Assembly: GCA_026874595.1 (NCBI GenBank)
Contig: CM049320.1
Location: 45,954,714 to 46,018,713, forward strand
Reading direction: 5' to 3'
Origin: Sipunculus nudus
Taxonomy: Eukaryota > Annelida > Sipuncula > Golfingiida > Sipunculidae
DNA: 64,000 nt
This document shows, piece after piece, positions 8,183-23,900 of this stretch. The translations under genes were made by a program, and so were the position numbers. The notes under the pieces were generated by a model. It was not told the origin of the DNA. It made no database searches and worked only from the letters and a program-made list of their open reading frames with translations. Within the stretch, counting starts at the first letter, position 1. Each line of letters starts with the position of its first letter.

Positions 8183-11100
8183 CAAACGGAACTGATCAAC
8201 ATACTTGTCGAAATCTCTGATTCCGGCAAGCAATAAACTATAACGCGACAGAAATGGCAAACCGGCCCGCAAAGAGTGCCTGTGGTCACTTATTTTATAC
8301 GGCGAACGCTATAATTTTTGCAGTCACGGGAAAGCGTGTCTGTCTTTCATACTAAAACGCGTGCATGCATGCGTGATGGCATATGTATTTGTGCATGCGG
8401 GTTTTAATTTTTACAAAGTTGCTAAAATTTGCGGGGACCGTGTATGATTAAACAAAAGAGGTCATGGGCAGAAAGGCCATGAAACGCCAATTCATATGGT
8501 GTACAGTTTATGTACCTAAAATGTGTAGTTTTGGAGATATGGTTAAACAATGATAGTAGGTACGGGGTTGCAGTGCAGCGCCCCCTAGCGGTAATTTTCC
8601 AAAAACTGAACAATTGCTTTCGAGATATTAGTGTATGACGCGGTATGTATCAGTTTCAAACGGATGCCTGCATATCTGTGGCCTATAGGGCATGTCACCG
8701 TGAAATCGCGAAATCTCATTCGACGAGAAACGGTGCGAGATTTTGCAAGATTTTTGGTTGGATCACCGAGAACTCACCAAGGGCTACAAGATGCAAAAAT
8801 TTTGACCTCTCTAGCATAAAAACTGACAGAGTTAGAAGCTGAAAACTGCATATTTTCAAAATTCAAAGGTTTTACCCCAAAAATAGAGAAATCTGGCAAT
8901 AGCGCACTTTGGCACCTATGCGCAAAAATAAGCCCATGGACCCTAGTTTAAGGTGCTGTGATGGAAATGGCCCAATGTTTAATAGTTCTGGAGGTATAGC
9001 ACCAAAACAAATTTTCATGTTTTTTCATCTGCAACGCCCCCTGGCGGCCATTTCCAAAATCTGAAAAACCCGTTTCGAGATATTCTTATGTTACATAAAA
9101 TATCTCAGAATCAGTAAAATTGCTGCAAATTTGAAAAATATCACGAAATTCCATGATTTCTCCCCAAAATTGCGTAACCATGGTAACAGCGAAATGAGGC
9201 AATTTTGCAGTGTTGGAAGTGGCCATGCAGTGGCAAATAAAACGGGCTACAGATTAGGTGCCTACGGCTATTTTTGACGAAGGTATGAAGAAAAAACCGT
9301 TTTTGAGCTTTTTGGTGACCCTGACCTTGACCCTTGACCGATCATGACCAAAAACAATAGGCTCCGAGAAGAACCGATTATACACTCTATCTATAAGTAT
9401 CAGGACGATTGGTGCAAAATTGTGGCCTGTAGAGCGGGGACATACAGACAAACAAACAAACGGAACTGATCAACATACTTGTCGAAATCTCTGATTCCGG
9501 CAAGCAATAAACTATAACGCGACAGAAATGGCAAACCGGCCCGCAAAGAGTGCCTGTGGTCACTTATTTTATACGGCGAACGCTATAATTTTTGCAGTCA
9601 CGGGAAAGCGTGTCTGTCTTTCATACTAAAACGCGTGCATGCATGCGTGATGGCATATGTATTTGTGCATGCGGGTTTTAATTTTTACAAAGTTGCTAAA
9701 ATTTGCGGGGACCGTGTATGATTAAACAAAAGAGGTCATGGGCAGAAAGGCCATGAAACGCCAATTCATATGGTGTACAGTTTATGTACCTAAAATGTGT
9801 AGTTTTGGAGATATGGTTAAACAATGATAGTAGGTACGGGGTTGCAGTGCAGCGCCCCCTAGCGGTAATTTTCCAAAAACTGAACAATTGCTTTCGAGAT
9901 ATTAGTGTATGACGCGGTATGTATCAGTTTCAAACGGATGCCTGCATATCTGTGGCCTATAGGGCATGTCACCGTGAAATCGCGAAATCTCATTCGACGA
10001 GAAACGGTGCGAGATTTTGCAAGATTTTTGGTTGGATCACCGAGAACTCACCAAGGGCTACAAGATGCAAAAATTTTGACCTCTCTAGCATAAAAACTGA
10101 CAGAGTTAGAAGCTGAAAACTGCATATTTTCAAAATTCAAAGGTTTTACCCCAAAAATAGAGAAATCTGGCAATAGCGCACTTTGGCACCTATGCGCAAA
10201 AATAAGCCCATGGACCCTAGTTTAAGGTGCTGTGATGGAAATGGCCCAATGTTTAATAGTTCTGGAGGTATAGCACCAAAACAAATTTTCATGTTTTTTC
10301 ATCTGCAACGCCCCCTGGCGGCCATTTCCAAAATCTGAAAAACCCGTTTCGAGATATTCTTATGTTACATAAAATATCTCAGAATCAGTAAAATTGCTGC
10401 AAATTTGAAAAATATCACGAAATTCCATGATTTCTCCCCAAAATTGCGTAACCATGGTAACAGCGAAATGAGGCAATTTTGCAGTGTTGGAAGTGGCCAT
10501 GCAGTGGCAAATAAAACGGGCTACAGATTAGGTGCCTACGGCTATTTTTGACGAAGGTATGAAGAAAAAACCGTTTTTGAGCTTTTTGGTGACCCTGACC
10601 TTGACCCTTGACCGATCATGACCAAAAACAATAGGCTCCGAGAAGAACCGATTATACACTCTATCTATAAGTATCAGGACGATTGGTGCAAAATTGTGGC
10701 CTGTAGAGCGGGGACATACAGACAAACAAACAAACGGAACTGATCAACATACTTGTCGAAATCTCTGATTCCGGCAAGCAATAAACTATAACGCGACAGA
10801 AATGGCAAACCGGCCCGCAAAGAGTGCCTGTGGTCACTTATTTTATACGGCGAACGCTATAATTTTTGCAGTCACGGGAAAGCGTGTCTGTCTTTCATAC
10901 TAAAACGCGTGCATGCATGCGTGATGGCATATGTATTTGTGCATGCGGGTTTTAATTTTTACAAAGTTGCTAAAATTTGCGGGGACCGTGTATGATTAAA
11001 CAAAAGAGGTCATGGGCAGAAAGGCCATGAAACGCCAATTCATATGGTGTACAGTTTATGTACCTAAAATGTGTAGTTTTGGAGATATGGTTAAACAATG

Positions 11101-14100
11101 ATAGTAGGTACGGGGTTGCAGTGCAGCGCCCCCTAGCGGTAATTTTCCAAAAACTGAACAATTGCTTTCGAGATATTAGTGTATGACGCGGTATGTATCA
11201 GTTTCAAACGGATGCCTGCATATCTGTGGCCTATAGGGCATGTCACCGTGAAATCGCGAAATCTCATTCGACGAGAAACGGTGCGAGATTTTGCAAGATA
11301 TTTGGTTGGATCACCGAGAACTCACCAAGGGCTACAAGATGCAAAAATTTTGACCTCTCTAGCATAAAAACTGACAGAGTTAGAAGCTGAAAACTGCATA
11401 TTTTCAAAATTCAAAGGTTTTACCCCAAAAATAGAGAAATCTGGCAATAGCGCACTTTGGCACCTATGCGCAAAAATAAGCCCATGGACCCTAGTTTAAG
11501 GTGCTGTGATGGAAATGGCCCAATGTTTAATAGTTCTGGAGGTATAGCACCAAAACAAATTTTCATGTTTTTTCATCTGCAACGCCCCCTGGCGGCCATT
11601 TCCAAAATCTGAAAAACCCGTTTCGAGATATTCTTATGTTACATAAAATATCTCAGAATCAGTAAAATTGCTGCAAATTTGAAAAATATCACGAAATTCC
11701 ATGATTTCTCCCCAAAATTGCGTAACCATGGTAACAGCGAAATGAGGCAATTTTGCAGTGTTGGAAGTGGCCATGCAGTGGCAAATAAAACGGGCTACAG
11801 ATTAGGTGCCTACGGCTATTTTTGACGAAGGTATGAAGAAAAAACCGTTTTTGAGCTTTTTGGTGACCCTGACCTTGACCCTTGACCGATCATGACCAAA
11901 AACAATAGGCTCCGAGAAGAACCGATTATACACTCTATCTATAAGTATCAGGACGATTGGTGCAAAATTGTGGCCTGTAGAGCGGGGACATACAGACAAA
12001 CAAACAAACGGAACTGATCAACATACTTGTCGAAATCTCTGATTCCGGCAAGCAATAAACTATAACGCGACAGAAATGGCAAACCGGCCCGCAAAGAGTG
12101 CCTGTGGTCACTTATTTTATACGGCGAACGCTATAATTTTTGCAGTCACGGGAAAGCGTGTCTGTCTTTCATACTAAAACGCGTGCATGCATGCGTGATG
12201 GCATATGTATTTGTGCATGCGGGTTTTAATTTTTACAAAGTTGCTAAAATTTGCGGGGACCGTGTATGATTAAACAAAAGAGGTCATGGGCAGAAAGGCC
12301 ATGAAACGCCAATTCATATGGTGTACAGTTTATGTACCTAAAATGTGTAGTTTTGGAGATATGGTTAAACAATGATAGTAGGTACGGGGTTGCAGTGCAG
12401 CGCCCCCTAGCGGTAATTTTCCAAAAACTGAACAATTGCTTTCGAGATATTAGTGTATGACGCGGTATGTATCAGTTTCAAACGGATGCCTGCATATCTG
12501 TGGCCTATAGGGCATGTCACCGTGAAATCGCGAAATCTCATTCGACGAGAAACGGTGCGAGATTTTGCAAGATTTTTGGTTGGATCACCGAGAACTCACC
12601 AAGGGCTACAAGATGCAAAAATTTTGACCTCTCTAGCATAAAAACTGACAGAGTTAGAAGCTGAAAACTGCATATTTTCAAAATTCAAAGGTTTTACCCC
12701 AAAAATAGAGAAATCTGGCAATAGCGCACTTTGGCACCTATGCGCAAAAATAAGCCCATGGACCCTAGTTTAAGGTGCTGTGATGGAAATGGCCCAATGT
12801 TTAATAGTTCTGGAGGTATAGCACCAAAACAAATTTTCATGTTTTTTCATCTGCAACGCCCCCTGGCGGCCATTTCCAAAATCTGAAAAACCCGTTTCGA
12901 GATATTCTTATGTTACATAAAATATCTCAGAATCAGTAAAATTGCTGCAAATTTGAAAAATATCACGAAATTCCATGATTTCTCCCCAAAATTGCGTAAC
13001 CATGGTAACAGCGAAATGAGGCAATTTTGCAGTGTTGGAAGTGGCCATGCAGTGGCAAATAAAACGGGCTACAGATTAGGTGCCTACGGCTATTTTTGAC
13101 GAAGGTATGAAGAAAAAACCGTTTTTGAGCTTTTTGGTGACCCTGACCTTGACCCTTGACCGATCATGACCAAAAACAATAGGCTCCGAGAAGAACCGAT
13201 TATACACTCTATCTATAAGTATCAGGACGATTGGTGCAAAATTGTGGCCTGTAGAGCGGGGACATACAGACAAACAAACAAACGGAACTGATCAACATAC
13301 TTGTCGAAATCTCTGATTCCGGCAAGCAATAAACTATAACGCGACAGAAATGGCAAACCGGCCCGCAAAGAGTGCCTGTGGTCACTTATTTTATACGGCG
13401 AACGCTATAATTTTTGCAGTCACGGGAAAGCGTGTCTGTCTTTCATACTAAAACGCGTGCATGCATGCGTGATGGCATATGTATTTGTGCATGCGGGTTT
13501 TAATTTTTACAAAGTTGCTAAAATTTGCGGGGACCGTGTATGATTAAACAAAAGAGGTCATGGGCAGAAAGGCCATGAAACGCCAATTCATATGGTGTAC
13601 AGTTTATGTACCTAAAATGTGTAGTTTTGGAGATATGGTTAAACAATGATAGTAGGTACGGGGTTGCAGTGCAGCGCCCCCTAGCGGTAATTTTCCAAAA
13701 ACTGAACAATTGCTTTCGAGATATTAGTGTATGACGCGGTATGTATCAGTTTCAAACGGATGCCTGCATATCTGTGGCCTATAGGGCATGTCACCGTGAA
13801 ATCGCGAAATCTCATTCGACGAGAAACGGTGCGAGATTTTGCAAGATATTTGGTTGGATCACCGAGAACTCACCAAGGGCTACAAGATGCAAAAATTTTG
13901 ACCTCTCTAGCATAAAAACTGACAGAGTTAGAAGCTGAAAACTGCATATTTTCAAAATTCAAAGGTTTTACCCCAAAAATAGAGAAATCTGGCAATAGCG
14001 CACTTTGGCACCTATGCGCAAAAATAAGCCCATGGACCCTAGTTTAAGGTGCTGTGATGGAAATGGCCCAATGTTTAATAGTTCTGGAGGTATAGCACCA

Positions 14101-17100
14101 AAACAAATTTTCATGTTTTTTCATCTGCAACGCCCCCTGGCGGCCATTTCCAAAATCTGAAAAACCCGTTTCGAGATATTCTTATGTTACATAAAATATC
14201 TCAGAATCAGTAAAATTGCTGCAAATTTGAAAAATATCACGAAATTCCATGATTTCTCCCCAAAATTGCGTAACCATGGTAACAGCGAAATGAGGCAATT
14301 TTGCAGTGTTGGAAGTGGCCATGCAGTGGCAAATAAAACGGGCTACAGATTAGGTGCCTACGGCTATTTTTGACGAAGGTATGAAGAAAAAACCGTTTTT
14401 GAGCTTTTTGGTGACCCTGACCTTGACCCTTGACCGATCATGACCAAAAACAATAGGCTCCGAGAAGAACCGATTATACACTCTATCTATAAGTATCAGG
14501 ACGATTGGTGCAAAATTGTGGCCTGTAGAGCGGGGACATACAGACAAACAAACAAACGGAACTGATCAACATACTTGTCGAAATCTCTGATTCCGGCAAG
14601 CAATAAACTATAACGCGACAGAAATGGCAAACCGGCCCGCAAAGAGTGCCTGTGGTCACTTATTTTATACGGCGAACGCTATAATTTTTGCAGTCACGGG
14701 AAAGCGTGTCTGTCTTTCATACTAAAACGCGTGCATGCATGCGTGATGGCATATGTATTTGTGCATGCGGGTTTTAATTTTTACAAAGTTGCTAAAATTT
14801 GCGGGGACCGTGTATGATTAAACAAAAGAGGTCATGGGCAGAAAGGCCATGAAACGCCAATTCATATGGTGTACAGTTTATGTACCTAAAATGTGTAGTT
14901 TTGGAGATATGGTTAAACAATGATAGTAGGTACGGGGTTGCAGTGCAGCGCCCCCTAGCGGTAATTTTCCAAAAACTGAACAATTGCTTTCGAGATATTA
15001 GTGTATGACGCGGTATGTATCAGTTTCAAACGGATGCCTGCATATCTGTGGCCTATAGGGCATGTCACCGTGAAATCGCGAAATCTCATTCGACGAGAAA
15101 CGGTGCGAGATTTTGCAAGATTTTTGGTTGGATCACCGAGAACTCACCAAGGGCTACAAGATGCAAAAATTTTGACCTCTCTAGCATAAAAACTGACAGA
15201 GTTAGAAGCTGAAAACTGCATATTTTCAAAATTCAAAGGTTTTACCCCAAAAATAGAGAAATCTGGCAATAGCGCACTTTGGCACCTATGCGCAAAAATA
15301 AGCCCATGGACCCTAGTTTAAGGTGCTGTGATGGAAATGGCCCAATGTTTAATAGTTCTGGAGGTATAGCACCAAAACAAATTTTCATGTTTTTTCATCT
15401 GCAACGCCCCCTGGCGGCCATTTCCAAAATCTGAAAAACCCGTTTCGAGATATTCTTATGTTACATAAAATATCTCAGAATCAGTAAAATTGCTGCAAAT
15501 TTGAAAAATATCACGAAATTCCATGATTTCTCCCCAAAATTGCGTAACCATGGTAACAGCGAAATGAGGCAATTTTGCAGTGTTGGAAGTGGCCATGCAG
15601 TGGCAAATAAAACGGGCTACAGATTAGGTGCCTACGGCTATTTTTGACGAAGGTATGAAGAAAAAACCGTTTTTGAGCTTTTTGGTGACCCTGACCTTGA
15701 CCCTTGACCGATCATGACCAAAAACAATAGGCTCCGAGAAGAACCGATTATACACTCTATCTATAAGTATCAGGACGATTGGTGCAAAATTGTGGCCTGT
15801 AGAGCGGGGACATACAGACAAACAAACAAACGGAACTGATCAACATACTTGTCGAAATCTCTGATTCCGGCAAGCAATAAACTATAACGCGACAGAAATG
15901 GCAAACCGGCCCGCAAAGAGTGCCTGTGGTCACTTATTTTATACGGCGAACGCTATAATTTTTGCAGTCACGGGAAAGCGTGTCTGTCTTTCATACTAAA
16001 ACGCGTGCATGCATGCGTGATGGCATATGTATTTGTGCATGCGGGTTTTAATTTTTACAAAGTTGCTAAAATTTGCGGGGACCGTGTATGATTAAACAAA
16101 AGAGGTCATGGGCAGAAAGGCCATGAAACGCCAATTCATATGGTGTACAGTTTATGTACCTAAAATGTGTAGTTTTGGAGATATGGTTAAACAATGATAG
16201 TAGGTACGGGGTTGCAGTGCAGCGCCCCCTAGCGGTAATTTTCCAAAAACTGAACAATTGCTTTCGAGATATTAGTGTATGACGCGGTATGTATCAGTTT
16301 CAAACGGATGCCTGCATATCTGTGGCCTATAGGGCATGTCACCGTGAAATCGCGAAATCTCATTCGACGAGAAACGGTGCGAGATTTTGCAAGATTTTTG
16401 GTTGGATCACCGAGAACTCACCAAGGGCTACAAGATGCAAAAATTTTGACCTCTCTAGCATAAAAACTGACAGAGTTAGAAGCTGAAAACTGCATATTTT
16501 CAAAATTCAAAGGTTTTACCCCAAAAATAGAGAAATCTGGCAATAGCGCACTTTGGCACCTATGCGCAAAAATAAGCCCATGGACCCTAGTTTAAGGTGC
16601 TGTGATGGAAATGGCCCAATGTTTAATAGTTCTGGAGGTATAGCACCAAAACAAATTTTCATGTTTTTTCATCTGCAACGCCCCCTGGCGGCCATTTCCA
16701 AAATCTGAAAAACCCGTTTCGAGATATTCTTATGTTACATAAAATATCTCAGAATCAGTAAAATTGCTGCAAATTTGAAAAATATCACGAAATTCCATGA
16801 TTTCTCCCCAAAATTGCGTAACCATGGTAACAGCGAAATGAGGCAATTTTGCAGTGTTGGAAGTGGCCATGCAGTGGCAAATAAAACGGGCTACAGATTA
16901 GGTGCCTACGGCTATTTTTGACGAAGGTATGAAGAAAAAACCGTTTTTGAGCTTTTTGGTGACCCTGACCTTGACCCTTGACCGATCATGACCAAAAACA
17001 ATAGGCTCCGAGAAGAACCGATTATACACTCTATCTATAAGTATCAGGACGATTGGTGCAAAATTGTGGCCTGTAGAGCGGGGACATACAGACAAACAAA

Positions 17101-19648
17101 CAAACGGAACTGATCAACATACTTGTCGAAATCTCTGATTCCGGCAAGCAATAAACTATAACGCGACAGAAATGGCAAACCGGCCCGCAAAGAGTGCCTG
17201 TGGTCACTTATTTTATACGGCGAACGCTATAATTTTTGCAGTCACGGGAAAGCGTGTCTGTCTTTCATACTAAAACGCGTGCATGCATGCGTGATGGCAT
17301 ATGTATTTGTGCATGCGGGTTTTAATTTTTACAAAGTTGCTAAAATTTGCGGGGACCGTGTATGATTAAACAAAAGAGGTCATGGGCAGAAAGGCCATGA
17401 AACGCCAATTCATATGGTGTACAGTTTATGTACCTAAAATGTGTAGTTTTGGAGATATGGTTAAACAATGATAGTAGGTACGGGGTTGCAGTGCAGCGCC
17501 CCCTAGCGGTAATTTTCCAAAAACTGAACAATTGCTTTCGAGATATTAGTGTATGACGCGGTATGTATCAGTTTCAAACGGATGCCTGCATATCTGTGGC
17601 CTATAGGGCATGTCACCGTGAAATCGCGAAATCTCATTCGACGAGAAACGGTGCGAGATTTTGCAAGATATTTGGTTGGATCACCGAGAACTCACCAAGG
17701 GCTACAAGATGCAAAAATTTTGACCTCTCTAGCATAAAAACTGACAGAGTTAGAAGCTGAAAACTGCATATTTTCAAAATTCAAAGGTTTTACCCCAAAA
17801 ATAGAGAAATCTGGCAATAGCGCACTTTGGCACCTATGCGCAAAAATAAGCCCATGGACCCTAGTTTAAGGTGCTGTGATGGAAATGGCCCAATGTTTAA
17901 TAGTTCTGGAGGTATAGCACCAAAACAAATTTTCATGTTTTTTCATCTGCAACGCCCCCTGGCGGCCATTTCCAAAATCTGAAAAACCCGTTTCGAGATA
18001 TTCTTATGTTACATAAAATATCTCAGAATCAGTAAAATTGCTGCAAATTTGAAAAATATCACGAAATTCCATGATTTCTCCCCAAAATTGCGTAACCATG
18101 GTAACAGCGAAATGAGGCAATTTTGCAGTGTTGGAAGTGGCCATGCAGTGGCAAATAAAACGGGCTACAGATTAGGTGCCTACGGCTATTTTTGACGAAG
18201 GTATGAAGAAAAAACCGTTTTTGAGCTTTTTGGTGACCCTGACCTTGACCCTTGACCGATCATGACCAAAAACAATAGGCTCCGAGAAGAACCGATTATA
18301 CACTCTATCTATAAGTATCAGGACGATTGGTGCAAAATTGTGGCCTGTAGAGCGGGGACATACAGACAAACAAACAAACGGAACTGATCAACATACTTGT
18401 CGAAATCTCTGATTCCGGCAAGCAATAAACTATAACGCGACAGAAATGGCAAACCGGCCCGCAAAGAGTGCCTGTGGTCACTTATTTTATACGGCGAACG
18501 CTATAATTTTTGCAGTCACGGGAAAGCGTGTCTGTCTTTCATACTAAAACGCGTGCATGCATGCGTGATGGCATATGTATTTGTGCATGCGGGTTTTAAT
18601 TTTTACAAAGTTGCTAAAATTTGCGGGGACCGTGTATGATTAAACAAAAGAGGTCATGGGCAGAAAGGCCATGAAACGCCAATTCATATGGTGTACAGTT
18701 TATGTACCTAAAATGTGTAGTTTTGGAGATATGGTTAAACAATGATAGTAGGTACGGGGTTGCAGTGCAGCGCCCCCTAGCGGTAATTTTCCAAAAACTG
18801 AACAATTGCTTTCGAGATATTAGTGTATGACGCGGTATGTATCAGTTTCAAACGGATGCCTGCATATCTGTGGCCTATAGGGCATGTCACCGTGAAATCG
18901 CGAAATCTCATTCGACGAGAAACGGTGCGAGATTTTGCAAGATTTTTGGTTGGATCACCGAGAACTCACCAAGGGCTACAAGATGCAAAAATTTTGACCT
19001 CTCTAGCATAAAAACTGACAGAGTTAGAAGCTGAAAACTGCATATTTTCAAAATTCAAAGGTTTTACCCCAAAAATAGAGAAATCTGGCAATAGCGCACT
19101 TTGGCACCTATGCGCAAAAATAAGCCCATGGACCCTAGTTTAAGGTGCTGTGATGGAAATGGCCCAATGTTTAATAGTTCTGGAGGTATAGCACCAAAAC
19201 AAATTTTCATGTTTTTTCATCTGCAACGCCCCCTGGCGGCCATTTCCAAAATCTGAAAAACCCGTTTCGAGATATTCTTATGTTACATAAAATATCTCAG
19301 AATCAGTAAAATTGCTGCAAATTTGAAAAATATCACGAAATTCCATGATTTCTCCCCAAAATTGCGTAACCATGGTAACAGCGAAATGAGGCAATTTTGC
19401 AGTGTTGGAAGTGGCCATGCAGTGGCAAATAAAACGGGCTACAGATTAGGTGCCTACGGCTATTTTTGACGAAGGTATGAAGAAAAAACCGTTTTTGAGC
19501 TTTTTGGTGACCCTGACCTTGACCCTTGACCGATCATGACCAAAAACAATAGGCTCCGAGAAGAACCGATTATACACTCTATCTATAAGTATCAGGACGA
19601 TTGGTGCAAAATTGTGGCCTGTAGAGCGGGGACATACAGACAAACAAA

Positions 19649-20922
19649 CAAACGGAACTGATCAACATACTTGTCGAAATCTCTGATTCCGGCAAGCAAT
19701 AAACTATAACGCGACAGAAATGGCAAACCGGCCCGCAAAGAGTGCCTGTGGTCACTTATTTTATACGGCGAACGCTATAATTTTTGCAGTCACGGGAAAG
19801 CGTGTCTGTCTTTCATACTAAAACGCGTGCATGCATGCGTGATGGCATATGTATTTGTGCATGCGGGTTTTAATTTTTACAAAGTTGCTAAAATTTGCGG
19901 GGACCGTGTATGATTAAACAAAAGAGGTCATGGGCAGAAAGGCCATGAAACGCCAATTCATATGGTGTACAGTTTATGTACCTAAAATGTGTAGTTTTGG
20001 AGATATGGTTAAACAATGATAGTAGGTACGGGGTTGCAGTGCAGCGCCCCCTAGCGGTAATTTTCCAAAAACTGAACAATTGCTTTCGAGATATTAGTGT
20101 ATGACGCGGTATGTATCAGTTTCAAACGGATGCCTGCATATCTGTGGCCTATAGGGCATGTCACCGTGAAATCGCGAAATCTCATTCGACGAGAAACGGT
20201 GCGAGATTTTGCAAGATATTTGGTTGGATCACCGAGAACTCACCAAGGGCTACAAGATGCAAACATTTTGACCTCTCTAGCATAAAAACTGACAGAGTTA
20301 GAAGCTGAAAACTGCATATTTTCAAAATTCAAAGGTTTTACCCCAAAAATAGAGAAATCTGGCAATAGCGCACTTTGGCACCTATGCGCAAAAATAAGCC
20401 CATGGACCCTAGTTTAAGGTGCTGTGATGGAAATGGCCCAATGTTTAATAGTTCTGGAGGTATAGCACCAAAACAAATTTTCATGTTTTTTCATCTGCAA
20501 CGCCCCCTGGCGGCCATTTCCAAAATCTGAAAAACCCGTTTCGAGATATTCTTATGTTACATAAAATATCTCAGAATCAGTAAAATTGCTGCAAATTTGA
20601 AAAATATCACGAAATTCCATGATTTCTCCCCAAAATTGCGTAACCATGGTAACAGCGAAATGAGGCAATTTTGCAGTGTTGGAAGTGGCCATGCAGTGGC
20701 AAATAAAACGGGCTACAGATTAGGTGCCTACGGCTATTTTTGACGAAGGTATGAAGAAAAAACCGTTTTTGAGCTTTTTGGTGACCCTGACCTTGACCCT
20801 TGACCGATCATGACCAAAAACAATAGGCTCCGAGAAGAACCGATTATACACTCTATCTATAAGTATCAGGACGATTGGTGCAAAATTGTGGCCTGTAGAG
20901 CGGGGACATACAGACAAACAAA
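19649..20922 (+). repeat. Unit 13, two private or shared variants
   Basis: Carries the A569 variant and a private A-to-C at 20264. Unit 19 has a similar but not identical A-to-C at 27905, one base earlier in the A-run. Confidence 0.8.
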
Positions 20923-23900
20923 CAAACGGAACTGATCAACATACTTGTCGAAATCTCTGATTCCGGCAAGCAATAAACTATAACGCGACAGAAATGGCAA
21001 ACCGGCCCGCAAAGAGTGCCTGTGGTCACTTATTTTATACGGCGAACGCTATAATTTTTGCAGTCACGGGAAAGCGTGTCTGTCTTTCATACTAAAACGC
21101 GTGCATGCATGCGTGATGGCATATGTATTTGTGCATGCGGGTTTTAATTTTTACAAAGTTGCTAAAATTTGCGGGGACCGTGTATGATTAAACAAAAGAG
21201 GTCATGGGCAGAAAGGCCATGAAACGCCAATTCATATGGTGTACAGTTTATGTACCTAAAATGTGTAGTTTTGGAGATATGGTTAAACAATGATAGTAGG
21301 TACGGGGTTGCAGTGCAGCGCCCCCTAGCGGTAATTTTCCAAAAACTGAACAATTGCTTTCGAGATATTAGTGTATGACGCGGTATGTATCAGTTTCAAA
21401 CGGATGCCTGCATATCTGTGGCCTATAGGGCATGTCACCGTGAAATCGCGAAATCTCATTCGACGAGAAACGGTGCGAGATTTTGCAAGATTTTTGGTTG
21501 GATCACCGAGAACTCACCAAGGGCTACAAGATGCAAAAATTTTGACCTCTCTAGCATAAAAACTGACAGAGTTAGAAGCTGAAAACTGCATATTTTCAAA
21601 ATTCAAAGGTTTTACCCCAAAAATAGAGAAATCTGGCAATAGCGCACTTTGGCACCTATGCGCAAAAATAAGCCCATGGACCCTAGTTTAAGGTGCTGTG
21701 ATGGAAATGGCCCAATGTTTAATAGTTCTGGAGGTATAGCACCAAAACAAATTTTCATGTTTTTTCATCTGCAACGCCCCCTGGCGGCCATTTCCAAAAT
21801 CTGAAAAACCCGTTTCGAGATATTCTTATGTTACATAAAATATCTCAGAATCAGTAAATTGCTGCAAATTTGAAAAATATCACGAAATTCCATGATTTCT
21901 CCCCAAAATTGCGTAACCATGGTAACAGCGAAATGAGGCAATTTTGCAGTGTTGGAAGTGGCCATGCAGTGGCAAATAAAACGGGCTACAGATTAGGTGC
22001 CTACGGCTATTTTTGACGAAGGTATGAAGAAAAAACCGTTTTTGAGCTTTTTGGTGACCCTGACCTTGACCCTTGACCGATCATGACCAAAAACAATAGG
22101 CTCCGAGAAGAACCGATTATACACTCTATCTATAAGTATCAGGACGATTGGTGCAAAATTGTGGCCTGTAGAGCGGGGACATACAGACAAACAAACAAAC
22201 GGAACTGATCAACATACTTGTCGAAATCTCTGATTCCGGCAAGCAATAAACTATAACGCGACAGAAATGGCAAACCGGCCCGCAAAGAGTGCCTGTGGTC
22301 ACTTATTTTATACGGCGAACGCTATAATTTTTGCAGTCATGGGAAAGCGTGTCTGTCTTTCATACTAAAACGCGTGCATGCATGCGTGATGGCATATGTA
22401 TTTGTGCATGCGGGTTTTAATTTTTACAAAGTTGCTAAAATTTGCGGGGACCGTGTATGATTAAACAAAAGAGGTCATGGGCAGAAAGGCCATGAAACGC
22501 CAATTCATATGGTGTACAGTTTATGTACCTAAAATGTGTAGTTTTGGAGATATGGTTAAACAATGATAGTAGGTACGGGGTTGCAGTGCAGCGCCCCCTA
22601 GCGGTAATTTTCCAAAAACTGAACAATTGCTTTCGAGATATTAGTGTATGACGCGGTATGTATCAGTTTCAAACGGATGCCTGCATATCTGTGGCCTATA
22701 GGGCATGTCACCGTGAAATCGCGAAATCTCATTCGACGAGAAACGGTGCGAGATTTTGCAAGATTTTTGGTTGGATCACCGAGAACTCACCAAGGGCTAC
22801 AAGATGCAAAAATTTTGACCTCTCTAGCATAAAAACTGACAGAGTTAGAAGCTGAAAACTGCATATTTTCAAAATTCAAAGGTTTTACCCCAAAAATAGA
22901 GAAATCTGGCAATAGCGCACTTTGGCACCTATGCGCAAAAATAAGCCCATGGACCCTAGTTTAAGGTGCTGTGATGGAAATGGCCCAATGTTTAATAGTT
23001 CTGGAGGTATAGCACCAAAACAAATTTTCATGTTTTTTCATCTGCAACGCCCCCTGGCGGCCATTTCCAAAATCTGAAAAACCCGTTTCGAGATATTCTT
23101 ATGTTACATAAAATATCTCAGAATCAGTAAATTGCTGCAAATTTGAAAAATATCACGAAATTCCATGATTTCTCCCCAAAATTGCGTAACCATGGTAACA
23201 GCGAAATGAGGCAATTTTGCAGTGTTGGAAGTGGCCATGCAGTGGCAAATAAAACGGGCTACAGATTAGGTGCCTACGGCTATTTTTGACGAAGGTATGA
23301 AGAAAAAACCGTTTTTGAGCTTTTTGGTGACCCTGACCTTGACCCTTGACCGATCATGACCAAAAACAATAGGCTCCGAGAAGAACCGATTATACACTCT
23401 ATCTATAAGTATCAGGACGATTGGTGCAAAATTGTGGCCTGTAGAGCGGGGACATACAGACAAACAAACAAACGGAACTGATCAACATACTTGTCGAAAT
23501 CTCTGATTCCGGCAAGCAATAAACTATAACGCGACAGAAATGGCAAACCGGCCCGCAAAGAGTGCCTGTGGTCACTTATTTTATACGGCGAACGCTATAA
23601 TTTTTGCAGTCATGGGAAAGCGTGTCTGTCTTTCATACTAAAACGCGTGCATGCATGCGTGATGGCATATGTATTTGTGCATGCGGGTTTTAATTTTTAC
23701 AAAGTTGCTAAAATTTGCGGGGACCGTGTATGATTAAACAAAAGAGGTCATGGGCAGAAAGGCCATGAAACGCCAATTCATATGGTGTACAGTTTATGTA
23801 CCTAAAATGTGTAGTTTTGGAGATATGGTTAAACAATGATAGTAGGTACGGGGTTGCAGTGCAGCGCCCCCTAGCGGTAATTTTCCAAAAACTGAACAAT